Below are positions 25,599 through 33,623 of a stretch of 64,000 nucleotides of DNA, piece after piece. The notes beneath the pieces were generated by a model that did no database searches, was not told the DNA's origin, and saw nothing but the letters and a program-made list of their open reading frames with translations. Origin of the DNA: Vibrio mangrovi (lineage in GTDB: Bacteria > Pseudomonadota > Gammaproteobacteria > Enterobacterales > Vibrionaceae); NCBI RefSeq assembly GCF_024346955.1, contig NZ_AP024883.1, positions 2,418,001 to 2,482,000 of the forward strand. The letters are read 5' to 3'. Each line of letters starts with the position of its first letter. Position 1 is the first letter of the stretch. The position numbers and the translations under genes were made by a program.

Positions 25599-26258
25599 AT
25601 GAATTTGGTTTTTGCAGGAGTCGATGGTGAAATGACAGGCTCTCGCGTCGAGGAACATGAACTGATTCAGATCGGTGTCGCTCTGTCTGAATCCGAGGTT
25701 TTTTGCTCCCGCATTGCCTGGGATTCTTTTGATTATAATCCTGAAGCACTTGAAGTGATCGGTGTTACTCCGGAGAGTATTAAAGAAGGGCCAAGTGCAG
25801 CAGAAGTGGATGAACAACTGGTTCAATGGCTCAAAGATAAAGGTATAACAGAACGCTCCATCGTCCCTGTCGGCTGGGAAGTTGCCGCCTTTGATAAACC
25901 TTTTATCAGAAAGACACTGCCTAAATTTTATCAGTATCTGCATTTTCATTCAGTTGAACTCAACAGTGTCATATACACTTTCGGTGATATCATGCCTTAT
26001 CAAGGTGTCCGGCCCAATAGCGCAACATGGAAAAAAATGGCAAAGTTCGCAGCAACATTCAATATCAAATGTGAAGAAGCCCGCTGGCCTAAAAAACATG
26101 ATGCAGGGGAAGACGCGGTGATGGGCTTAATGTCCTGGCGCTGGCTGAGAAATATACTGGCCGCAGGGAATCCCGGTCATCTTGATGTTGAAGAAAAAGC
26201 TGTCGAGCTATACGGACGGATTGAAAGTGTTGATGCAACACGGGGAAAAACTGCGTGA
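25599..26258 (+). CDS. DEDDh-type (DnaQ-like) 3'-5' exonuclease
   Basis: 219 residues from ATG 25599, which has GAGAGG eight bases upstream; ATG 25593 is in frame but too close. The exonuclease signature is complete: D9 and E11 in GVDGEMTG (ExoI), D99 in VAAFDKPFI (ExoII), and H167 and D172 in HDAGEDA (ExoIII, HxAxxD). It is divergent from RNase T, oligoribonuclease and DnaQ; the closest described relatives cannot be named from reading. Likely acts on RNA, DNA or oligonucleotide ends in the cytoplasm. Third gene of the cassette, ending 1 base before the nucleotidyltransferase start. Confidence 0.82.
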   Translation: MNLVFAGVDGEMTGSRVEEHELIQIGVALSESEVFCSRIAWDSFDYNPEALEVIGVTPESIKEGPSAAEVDEQLVQWLKDKGITERSIVPVGWEVAAFDKPFIRKTLPKFYQYLHFHSVELNSVIYTFGDIMPYQGVRPNSATWKKMAKFAATFNIKCEEARWPKKHDAGEDAVMGLMSWRWLRNILAAGNPGHLDVEEKAVELYGRIESVDATRGKTA

Positions 26259-26259
26259 T

Positions 26260-27108
26260 ATGACTGAAAACCAACAGAAAATAATCCATCGGTTATCGCC
26301 GTATCCTGCATTGCAGGCAACTTTTCAGCATTGCTTGCTATTTCGCCATGGTACAACTGACTTAAGTTTTGCGGTGAAAGGCAGTTTAGTCAGCGGTGAA
26401 GTCGATGGCCTTTCAGATATTGACTTATACATCAATGTCGCCGATTTCACCCAACTATCGGCTGTTCAGTCGGCTTTTGTACAACATATCCGGGAATACG
26501 GAGAATTATTAACCTGGTTCAGAGCCGAGCATATCAACATGCCAGACCTGCTGGTATTTTACCTTAAGGTCGACGGAGAGCTGGTTAAGGTTGATGCCGA
26601 AATCATCTGCCTGCAACAACAAAATCAGGTATTACCGGAGAAATTCCTGAGCTTACAGGAAAACGGCGATATTTTTGATGAACAACCCAAAGAGCGGCAA
26701 CAACCTGTTGATTTTGCATTGATTTACAGGAAATTCTGCGCCTGGCAATGGTTTATCTATTGCAAAATAGCCCGGGGAGAACTATTTCAGGCGGCCCGTT
26801 CAATCGATTTCAGCCGCGAACATGCATTACTGATATTGATCAGGATTCATATGGATCTACCGCCAATGGACGGTCACCGACGCATTGAACAGCTATTACC
26901 CGACGACATACTGCAACAGTTATCACTCACTTACCCGCATCATCTGAACAAACAGAGTATGTTTGATTGTCTGACGCAACTATCCGAAATATTTGCACAT
27001 TACTGGGCTCAATTGATGGTGGTGAAGCCTGTCACTCATGACAATCAGTTGCTGGAGCGTATCAACCAGCAGATCCACGAACACTATTCGAAGAGTGGCA
27101 ACAGTTGA
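26260..27108 (+). CDS. Nucleotidyltransferase (Pol-beta superfamily)
   Basis: 282 residues from ATG 26260; the frame is open upstream but that part overlaps the exonuclease gene. The nucleotidyltransferase signature is present: G41-S42, then D53-x-D55 in LSDIDLY, and the third acidic residue D112 in VKVDAEI. The C-terminal part (about 130-280) is helical, as in aminoglycoside- and lincosamide-type adenylyltransferases. It would transfer a nucleoside monophosphate to a small molecule, protein or RNA; the acceptor is unknown. Last gene of the cassette; no terminator was recognised after it. Confidence 0.8.
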   Translation: MTENQQKIIHRLSPYPALQATFQHCLLFRHGTTDLSFAVKGSLVSGEVDGLSDIDLYINVADFTQLSAVQSAFVQHIREYGELLTWFRAEHINMPDLLVFYLKVDGELVKVDAEIICLQQQNQVLPEKFLSLQENGDIFDEQPKERQQPVDFALIYRKFCAWQWFIYCKIARGELFQAARSIDFSREHALLILIRIHMDLPPMDGHRRIEQLLPDDILQQLSLTYPHHLNKQSMFDCLTQLSEIFAHYWAQLMVVKPVTHDNQLLERINQQIHEHYSKSGNS

Positions 27109-27229
27109 GGTTTACCCGATCCTCATCAAACATACCATCAATGGACCGGGCAAGCTGTCTCACGACTCAGTAAAAAGAGCCAGGACGTTGACCTTCCGTG
27201 GTTGAATACTCTTATTCCTGAATTATCCC

Positions 27230-28693
27230 TTACAACGCTGCAACTGTAGCTCTGGCGCCATGTTCAACCAGAGACTGATAAGCTGTACTGACCGCCTCAA
27301 TCACCCGGAGATTCTGACCGATATCCGGCGGAAAGATGGCTTCAACCGACAGTAAGGCAGGTACGACTGAAACATTCAGACCATGAGCATCACAGATTTC
27401 TCTCAGAGAGCCGGCCAGCGGATCACGCACATCAATCTCCTGTCCCTGCTCATCAATTCCGGCGACATAACGCATCCAGCCGGCAATACCAGCAGCCAAC
27501 CAACGGAAGTCACTGCCCTGTTTCAGATGAAACCGCAGACTGCCACCAATCCGGAATGGTATTTTCTGACTGCCATCCATCGCTATTTGCCAGGTTTTGT
27601 GCTTCAGTGCCGGATTTGCAAAACGTTTAATCAATAATTCGGCATAAGCCTCCAGATTCGTTCCTTCCGGCATGTTCAGCGACGTAGCCTGAGCCTGCAT
27701 CATCATATCGAAAGCCGCTTTTCTGTACCCTGAGTCCCGCATGGTTTCCGAAATATAATCATATCCTCCCAGATAACCCAGATACGCCAGAAATGAATGG
27801 CTGCCATTAAGCATTCGCAGCTTCATCTCCTCATAAGGCGTTACATCCTCGACAAACTGTGCTCCGGCAATTCCCCATTCGGGCCGTCCTGCTACAAAAT
27901 GATCTTCAATCACCCACTGACGGAATGGTTCACAGGAAATTCCGCATCGATCCTGAACGCCCAAACGAGAGGCAATGTCACGGAATGTCTCTTCCGTTGT
28001 TGCCGGAACAATGCGATCCACCATGGTCGAAGGAAAAGTCACGTGGGTTTCAATCCAGTCCGCCAACGCTTCATCCTGGCTGCGAGCCAGATCAATAACG
28101 ACCCGTTTGACAACCTGACCATTTCCCTGAACATTGTCACAAGACATCACAGAAAACGGTGCAAGACCCCGTTTCCGACGCAGCTTCAGCGCCTGTACGA
28201 TATAACCCAGTGCAGACTTCGGTTCTGACGGATTTCCGATATCCGCAGCAATCAGCGGATGCTGGCGATCCAGATGACCGGTGGCCGGATCGACACAGTA
28301 ACCTTTTTCAGTCACAGTCATCGAGATAATCGCAACCTGAGGTTCGGCCATCTTTTCAATAATTGTTTCAATACCATCCAATGCCGGATGCATTGCCTCG
28401 GTCACAATACCGACCACGCGGACATCCGTGGCCTCTGAGCCTTTTTCAACCACACTGTAAAGGCAATCCTGCGCCTTCAGTGCTTCAATCATCGCCTGCC
28501 CACTGAACAGACTGACTTCACAAATTCCCCAATCACTCGCTGACGTTCTGACGACATCGTCGGTAAAAACCCCCTGATGAGCTTTATGAAATGCCCCGAA
28601 CCCTAAATGGACGATCCGGGTCTTTAACCGGGAGCGATTATAATTCGGACAGATAACCGACTCATTTAATGGTGTGTTACTGATATTTTTCAT
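27230..28693 (-). CDS. uxuB: D-mannonate oxidoreductase (fructuronate reductase)
   Basis: 487 residues from ATG 28693, which has AAGGAT nine bases upstream; the frame also has a TTG three codons earlier that is too close to that site. Mannitol dehydrogenase family: Rossmann start IVHLGFGAFHKAHQGVFTDD (about 28-47), SVMSCDNVQGNG and MVDRIVPATTEE, then the catalytic Lys region MLNGSHSFLAYLGYLGG. It reduces D-fructuronate to D-mannonate with NADH in hexuronate degradation. Divergent from uxuR-uxuA, whose products act next in the same pathway. Confidence 0.93.
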   Translation of the reverse strand: MKNISNTPLNESVICPNYNRSRLKTRIVHLGFGAFHKAHQGVFTDDVVRTSASDWGICEVSLFSGQAMIEALKAQDCLYSVVEKGSEATDVRVVGIVTEAMHPALDGIETIIEKMAEPQVAIISMTVTEKGYCVDPATGHLDRQHPLIAADIGNPSEPKSALGYIVQALKLRRKRGLAPFSVMSCDNVQGNGQVVKRVVIDLARSQDEALADWIETHVTFPSTMVDRIVPATTEETFRDIASRLGVQDRCGISCEPFRQWVIEDHFVAGRPEWGIAGAQFVEDVTPYEEMKLRMLNGSHSFLAYLGYLGGYDYISETMRDSGYRKAAFDMMMQAQATSLNMPEGTNLEAYAELLIKRFANPALKHKTWQIAMDGSQKIPFRIGGSLRFHLKQGSDFRWLAAGIAGWMRYVAGIDEQGQEIDVRDPLAGSLREICDAHGLNVSVVPALLSVEAIFPPDIGQNLRVIEAVSTAYQSLVEHGARATVAAL

Positions 28694-28980
28694 TACATTC
28701 AATCCTTATAAAGCTGCCTCAAGCAAAAACCGATCTCCGTCGGTATAAAATCGTCTGTTAACCTTCAGCCGGCGTTTCTCTCCCAGCGTATAGGCCGCGC
28801 CCATCAGGCCAACCCGGATAAACAGAAAACGGGCAATTTCATCGGTAAAAGTACTCGGTGCGTTCAGGACGTATCGTGATATCACCTTTTCTGAATTATT
28901 TTGTGAAATTTTTCTCAATGATTCTGTTCATAGCAGAGATAGCGCCGGACAGAATTTAAACACAGTCTGGAAAAGCCCCT

Positions 28981-28996
28981 TGTGATAAAAATCACA
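28981..28996. promoter_or_regulatory. CRP binding site
   Basis: TGTGATAAAAATCACA, a perfect match to TGTGA-N6-TCACA. It lies upstream of both uxuB and uxuR and indicates catabolite control of hexuronate use. Confidence 0.85.
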
Positions 28997-29001
28997 TTAA
29001 A

Positions 29002-29143
29002 ATTGGTTCTACCAACTCTAGGGGTAAAAGGATGACATTGGTCAACCAATTAGAAATTAAAGATTGAAAATTACCGGATATTGGTTCAATTTTCATCATC
29101 AACGATTAAAGTAAGAGAACTGCAACAATATTGGTTAACCAAT
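29002..29143. promoter_or_regulatory. UxuR/ExuR-type operators
   Basis: Palindromic sites of the ATTGGTNNACCAAT type: ATTGGTTCTACCAAC near 29002-29016 (one extra spacer base), ATTGGTCAACCAAT at 29037-29050, a half site ATTGGTTCAAT near 29080-29090, and the perfect palindrome ATTGGTTAACCAAT at 29130-29143. The last lies 30 bases before the uxuR start. These match the known E. coli UxuR/ExuR operator and imply autoregulation and control of uxuB and uxuA. Confidence 0.85.
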
Positions 29144-29172
29144 TGATTGACCCGTAAGGCGCCAATGGTAGT

Positions 29173-29955
29173 ATGTCTGACAACATACCAAAGCAAGACA
29201 AACCTATGAATATTGCGATTACAACGCCCAAAAGACTTTATCAGGAAATCGGTCTTACCCTGCAGAAACGGATTCTATCCGGAGAGTTTAACATCGGAGA
29301 TCGTTTGCCTCCGGAAAGAGATATTGCTGAGGAAATGCAGGTCAGCCGTTCAGTCGTCAGGGAAGCGATTATCATGCTGGAACTACAGGGACTGGTCGAA
29401 GTTCGGAAAGGTTCCGGCGTTTACGTCATTGCTCTGCCACATCAGGACATACAAAACCGTCAGATAATAGCATCGCGCACTCATCCGGATATCGGGCCGT
29501 TTGAACTCTTGCAGGCCCGGCAGGTTATTGAAAGCCAGATAGCCAGTTTTGCGGCGACAAATCTCACCAAGAGTGATTTCTCTAAACTTCGCGAAGCGCT
29601 GGATACTGAGCGCCAACAGTTGGAAACCGGCTACGGAGATTACGATGGTGACGAACAGTTTCACCTGACAATCGCCCATGCATCTCAGAATAGTGTGTTA
29701 AGTGACATCGTCCGGGATCTTTGGCGACGCCGGGATGAAAGCCCGATGTGGCGTCAGCTTCATGCCCGGATCACCAATGAAAACTACCGGAGTGCCTGGC
29801 TGGAAGACCACGAGAAAATACTGTTTGCGCTACAGAGACGCTCTCCGGAAGCCGCCAGAGAAGCGATGTGGCAACATCTTGAACACGTAAAACAGACCTT
29901 ATTCGAATTATCTGATGCGGATGATCCCCGGTTTGACGGTTTTCTGTTCCGTTAA
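29173..29955 (+). CDS. uxuR: GntR/FadR-family regulator UxuR
   Basis: 260 residues. N-terminal winged helix GDRLPPERDIAEEMQVSRSVVREAIIMLELQGLVEVRKGSGVYV (a FadR-type DNA-binding domain, about 43-87) and a C-terminal all-helical FCD ligand domain with metal-binding-type histidines (FHLTIAHAS, QHLEHVKQ). It is most like E. coli UxuR/ExuR, which repress hexuronate genes until fructuronate or related sugar acids bind. The operators upstream fit this family. An ATG 11 codons downstream (29206) is a possible alternative start. Confidence 0.9.
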   Translation: MSDNIPKQDKPMNIAITTPKRLYQEIGLTLQKRILSGEFNIGDRLPPERDIAEEMQVSRSVVREAIIMLELQGLVEVRKGSGVYVIALPHQDIQNRQIIASRTHPDIGPFELLQARQVIESQIASFAATNLTKSDFSKLREALDTERQQLETGYGDYDGDEQFHLTIAHASQNSVLSDIVRDLWRRRDESPMWRQLHARITNENYRSAWLEDHEKILFALQRRSPEAAREAMWQHLEHVKQTLFELSDADDPRFDGFLFR

Positions 29956-30036
29956 ATCAGTCCGCTCATTGTTCACTGATAAGCTCCGGGGTAAATAAAC
30001 AACGCTTATCAGCTTCATCATCATAGGTAAGTACAT

Positions 30037-31218
30037 ATGGAACAAACTTGGCGTTGGTATGGTCCCGAAGACCCAGTGTCACTCAGTGACATCAAACAAG
30101 CCGGTGCAACAGGCATCGTCAATGCACTGCACCATATTCCCAATGGCGAAATCTGGAGCAAAGCAGAGATTTTAAAACGTAAAGCGATTATCGAGGAACA
30201 GGGTTTCACCTGGTCGGTCGTTGAAAGTGTCCCGGTTCATGAAGAAATCAAAACCCGTACCGGTAACTACCGGCAGTGGATCGATAACTATAGACAATCT
30301 CTGATCAATCTGGCCGAGTGTGGCATCAGAACCGTCTGCTACAACTTCATGCCCGTACTGGACTGGACTCGTACTGATCTGGAATACGAGCTTCCCGACG
30401 GTTCAAAAGCTCTGCGTTTTGATCAGACCGAATTTGCAGCATTCGAGCTTTATATTCTCCGCCGCCCCGGCGCCGAAGCAGATTATACACAGCAAGAACA
30501 GGAACGTGCCCGTCAGCTTTACGAGTCGATGACACAAGCACATATCGACAGACTGATCGCCAATATTATTGCCGGACTGCCAGGTTCGGAAGAAAGCTAT
30601 ACTTTGCAGGAATTTCAGGCCCGGCTGGATACATACCAGTCCATTACACCGGAGAAACTGCGTGAGCATCTGGTTCTGTTCTTACAGGAACTGATCCCGG
30701 TCTGTGAAACCTATGGACTAAAACTGGCCATTCATCCCGACGATCCACCCCGTCCTATTCTGGGACTCCCGCGGATTGTTTCTACCATTGAAGATATCGC
30801 AGCACTGACAACTGCGGTTCCCAGCAAGATGAACGGAATTACCATGTGTACCGGCTCCTACGGCGTGCGAGCCGATAATGATTTGGTACGCATGATCGAA
30901 AATTATGGGGATCGCATCTATTTTACTCACCTGCGTTCCACCATGAGAGAAGATAATCCGATGAGCTTTCATGAAGCTGCCCATCTTGATGGCGATGTCG
31001 ACATGTATCAGGTGATTCACGCACTGTTAAAAGAAGAGAAACGCCGGGCCGATAACGGCGAAGCAAATCTCATTCCGATGCGGCCCGATCACGGACACCA
31101 AATGATCGATGATCTGAAAAAGCATACCAATCCCGGTTACTCCTGTATCGGTCGTCTGAAAGGACTGGCTGAAATTCGCGGTATGGAAATGGCCCTGAAA
31201 CGAGCTTTCTACTCGTAG
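30037..31218 (+). CDS. uxuA: Mannonate dehydratase
   Basis: 393 residues, full UxuA length. Conserved metal-binding and catalytic region includes LAIHPDDPPRPILGLPRIV (about 230-248), NGITMCTGSYGVRADND and HLRSTMRED, then MRPDHGHQM. The enzyme dehydrates D-mannonate to 2-keto-3-deoxygluconate using Fe2+/Mn2+. It follows uxuR by about 80 bases and is presumably co-regulated. The kinase/aldolase and transporter of the pathway are not in this window. Confidence 0.97.
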   Translation: MEQTWRWYGPEDPVSLSDIKQAGATGIVNALHHIPNGEIWSKAEILKRKAIIEEQGFTWSVVESVPVHEEIKTRTGNYRQWIDNYRQSLINLAECGIRTVCYNFMPVLDWTRTDLEYELPDGSKALRFDQTEFAAFELYILRRPGAEADYTQQEQERARQLYESMTQAHIDRLIANIIAGLPGSEESYTLQEFQARLDTYQSITPEKLREHLVLFLQELIPVCETYGLKLAIHPDDPPRPILGLPRIVSTIEDIAALTTAVPSKMNGITMCTGSYGVRADNDLVRMIENYGDRIYFTHLRSTMREDNPMSFHEAAHLDGDVDMYQVIHALLKEEKRRADNGEANLIPMRPDHGHQMIDDLKKHTNPGYSCIGRLKGLAEIRGMEMALKRAFYS

Positions 31219-31366
31219 TTGCCCTTCCACAGACTTGCAGTTTATAAATACATGCAAATGATAGGCACATTTGCGCTTATCTTTCATGTTCTTTAAACTG
31301 GTACAAAACAAATTGCCCTGTTCGGCAATCTGTTCAACTCAAATCCAGAAAGCTCAGGAGTAAGCA

Positions 31367-31783
31367 ATGTCCAACAATCGAGTTCTGCATACCATGCTGC
31401 GTGTCGGAGATTTAGAACGCTCAATTACATTTTATACCGACATCATGGGAATGAAATTGCTGCGTAAAAATGAAAACACGGAATACAAATATACCTTGGC
31501 TTTTGTCGGCTACGGCGATGAGTCAGAAGGTGCAGTGATCGAGCTGACCTACAACTGGGGCGTTGAAAAGTATGACCTAGGCAATGCCTACGGGCATATT
31601 GCCATCGGTGTAGATGATATCTATCAGACCTGTCAGGCCATTAAAGATGCCGGTGGTGATGTGACCCGAGAACCGGGACCGGTAAAAGGCGGCACAACAC
31701 ATATCGCCTTTGTTAAAGATCCGGATGGCTACATGGTTGAGTTAATTCAGAACAAGCAGGCTGAATCAGGTCTTCAGGGTTAG
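31367..31783 (+). CDS. gloA: Lactoylglutathione lyase (glyoxalase I)
   Basis: 138 residues of the two-module vicinal-oxygen-chelate fold. Metal ligands are visible: H8 (LHTMLRVGDLERSI), E in GAVIELTYNWG, H in YGHIAIGVDD, and E in DGYMVELIQ. It isomerises the hemithioacetal of methylglyoxal and glutathione to S-D-lactoylglutathione. ATG 31367 is preceded by CAGGAG. The gene ends before a bidirectional terminator shared with motY. Confidence 0.97.
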   Translation: MSNNRVLHTMLRVGDLERSITFYTDIMGMKLLRKNENTEYKYTLAFVGYGDESEGAVIELTYNWGVEKYDLGNAYGHIAIGVDDIYQTCQAIKDAGGDVTREPGPVKGGTTHIAFVKDPDGYMVELIQNKQAESGLQG

Positions 31784-31796
31784 ACTCAGGAGTAAA

Positions 31797-31825
31797 AAAG
31801 AAGGCAGCTGCGCTGCCTTCTTTTT
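31797..31825. terminator. Bidirectional terminator between gloA and motY
   Basis: Stem AAGGCAGC (31801-31808) and GCTGCCTT (31812-31819), extended by flanking A/G and C/T pairs; A run on the left and CTTTTTG on the right, so it can serve both converging genes. Confidence 0.88.
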
Positions 31826-31838
31826 GTAACTGAGATAT

Positions 31839-32726
31839 TCAGACTTGCGTCCGGCCTAAGGAAATAACCACCCGGCGATTCTTGTCTTTGCCGATCGGCG
31901 ATGCATCATCGGCAATCGCACGGCGCTTGCCGTAGCCTTCAACCTGAATCCGATTCTCCGGAAGGCCCAACGACTTGAAATAGTCACGCAGAACTTCCGC
32001 ACGCTTCTCTGAAAGATTCTGACTTTCGTTCTTGGTACGGGAACTATCGGTGTAGGTAGAAACCAGAACTAAGTCAATATCCTGATTATAACGAATATAC
32101 TCGGCAATCTGTGCCAGCCGCTTTTGAGAAGCTTTGTTGACCTGGATACTGTCCCGGTCATAATGCAGAATCGTAAATGAAATATCTTCAAAACTGTAAG
32201 GCAGCAGCCGACTCAGGCAATTACTGAAGTCATTGAATTTACTCTGGAATAATACCGAAGATAACGAGACTTCAATCAGACGGTCACGATCCTGCCATTC
32301 CTCATAACTGAATGTCGGATTACGCCCTTTCTCAAGCTCACTCAATAAATTCCAGGCCAGCTGACCACCGATATAACCATCGAATTGCTTAAAGAACTTC
32401 AGATGAGAGACAGATTCCGCCTTCTCTCCCGGTCGCCATGCCGGCGGCATCGACACCAGTGATACATTTCTGGTTTCTCCCATTGGACGCAGCATCTTCA
32501 GTTCGAAATCAAGATTCAGCTTTTTACTTGCCCGAGAAGAAAACTCAGCATCGCCATAAAACGGGATCGGGTGAACAAGCCGGCACTCTAACGGTGTGTC
32601 AGTCACCATTTCCCACTTTGACTGAAGCGGCGTTGCCGCATAATGCTTTTGTATCGCATTCGCAGCACTTCCCCAAGTGCTCAGTGCAACACCAAAACCG
32701 GCAATAAACCAATACTTTATAGACAT
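31839..32726 (-). CDS. motY: Sodium-type flagellar motor protein MotY
   Basis: 295 residues with a signal peptide (cleavage near SAANA-IQ, about 24), an N-terminal T-ring-associating domain, and a C-terminal OmpA-like peptidoglycan-binding domain (SKRLAQIAEYIRYN... LSEKRAEVLRDYF, GYGKRR). MotY with MotX forms the T ring that holds PomA/PomB stators around the polar sodium-driven flagellar motor of vibrios. Located in the periplasm/outer face of the basal body. Position next to rnt is conserved in Vibrio. Confidence 0.94.
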   Translation of the reverse strand: MSIKYWFIAGFGVALSTWGSAANAIQKHYAATPLQSKWEMVTDTPLECRLVHPIPFYGDAEFSSRASKKLNLDFELKMLRPMGETRNVSLVSMPPAWRPGEKAESVSHLKFFKQFDGYIGGQLAWNLLSELEKGRNPTFSYEEWQDRDRLIEVSLSSVLFQSKFNDFSNCLSRLLPYSFEDISFTILHYDRDSIQVNKASQKRLAQIAEYIRYNQDIDLVLVSTYTDSSRTKNESQNLSEKRAEVLRDYFKSLGLPENRIQVEGYGKRRAIADDASPIGKDKNRRVVISLGRTQV

Positions 32727-32933
32727 GCTCTTCTCTCAAACATACAGCTCGCAAACATCCGGATGAAGCGGCATTATCTTGCCACATCACATTGGAACAT
32801 GAAAAGAAATGCAAAAACCTCGCCACTCTTGCGTAGCAATCCTCTCTTCTAGACATTTTTATCGACATCTGCGGTTTTTCTCAGACGTATAATCTGCAAT
32901 AATGCGGCCCCTGCTATATAAGTTATGGTCAAA

Positions 32934-33587
32934 ATGACGGAAGTAAACAACACACCGAGCCTAAAAAACCGCTTTCGGGGATATCTGCCCGTTGTCATTG
33001 ATGTCGAGACAGCCGGTTTTAATGCTGAAACAGACGCACTCCTTGAGATCTGTGCAATTACACTCAAAATGGATGCCGATGGACAACTTCAGCCTGCAAC
33101 CACACTCCATTTCCATGTCGAGCCTTTTGAAGGTGCAAACCTGGAAAAAGAAGCGCTGGAATTTAATGGTATTTATGACCCATTCAGCCCGCTTCGGGGA
33201 GCCATCAGTGAAATGGAAGCCCTCAAAGAAATCTATAAGCAGGTGCGTAAAGAGCAGAAAGAAGCCGAGTGCAGCCGGGCAATCATTGTCGCCCACAATG
33301 CAACATTCGATCATCGCTTTGTGATGGCAGCCAGTGAGCGCTGTAAGCTCAAGCGAGTTCCTTTCCACCCTTTTGCAACGTTTGATACCGCCACTTTAAG
33401 CGGTCTGGCATATGGTCAGACGGTGCTGGCAAAAGCCTGCCTTGCAGCAGGAATCCCGTTTGATAATAAAGAAGCACATTCAGCACTTTATGACACACAG
33501 AAAACTGCCGATCTCTTCTGTGGCATTGTCAATAAGTGGCAGGCACTTGGTGGCTGGCCACTGAATACCTGCTCTGAAGAAAACTAA
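32934..33587 (+). CDS. rnt: Ribonuclease T
   Basis: 217 residues from ATG 32934 (MTEVNNTPSLKNRFRGYLPVV), which matches RNase T N-termini; ATG 32925 is in frame and possible. DEDDh exonuclease signature: D and E in VVIDVETAGF, D in HNATFDHRF, and H/D in EAHSALYDTQKTADLF. It trims the 3' ends of tRNAs, 5S and 23S rRNA and other stable RNAs. Divergent from motY. Confidence 0.96.
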   Translation: MTEVNNTPSLKNRFRGYLPVVIDVETAGFNAETDALLEICAITLKMDADGQLQPATTLHFHVEPFEGANLEKEALEFNGIYDPFSPLRGAISEMEALKEIYKQVRKEQKEAECSRAIIVAHNATFDHRFVMAASERCKLKRVPFHPFATFDTATLSGLAYGQTVLAKACLAAGIPFDNKEAHSALYDTQKTADLFCGIVNKWQALGGWPLNTCSEEN

Positions 33588-33623
33588 CCTTAAAACTTAA
33601 AAACAGTACAACACGAGAATAGT

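Larger units (their letters stand above)
28694..29172. other. Control region between uxuB and uxuR
   Basis: About 480 bases with a perfect CRP site and three or four UxuR/ExuR-type palindromes. A 70-codon minus-strand frame (28706-28918) starting with TTG ends just before uxuB; it lacks family resemblance and is not called as a gene. Confidence 0.75.

Noticed and set aside
28706..28918. 70-codon minus-strand frame between uxuB and uxuR
   Set aside because: It starts with TTG, has no clear ribosome binding site, no recognisable family features and its 5' end approaches the control region; more likely part of the uxuB leader.
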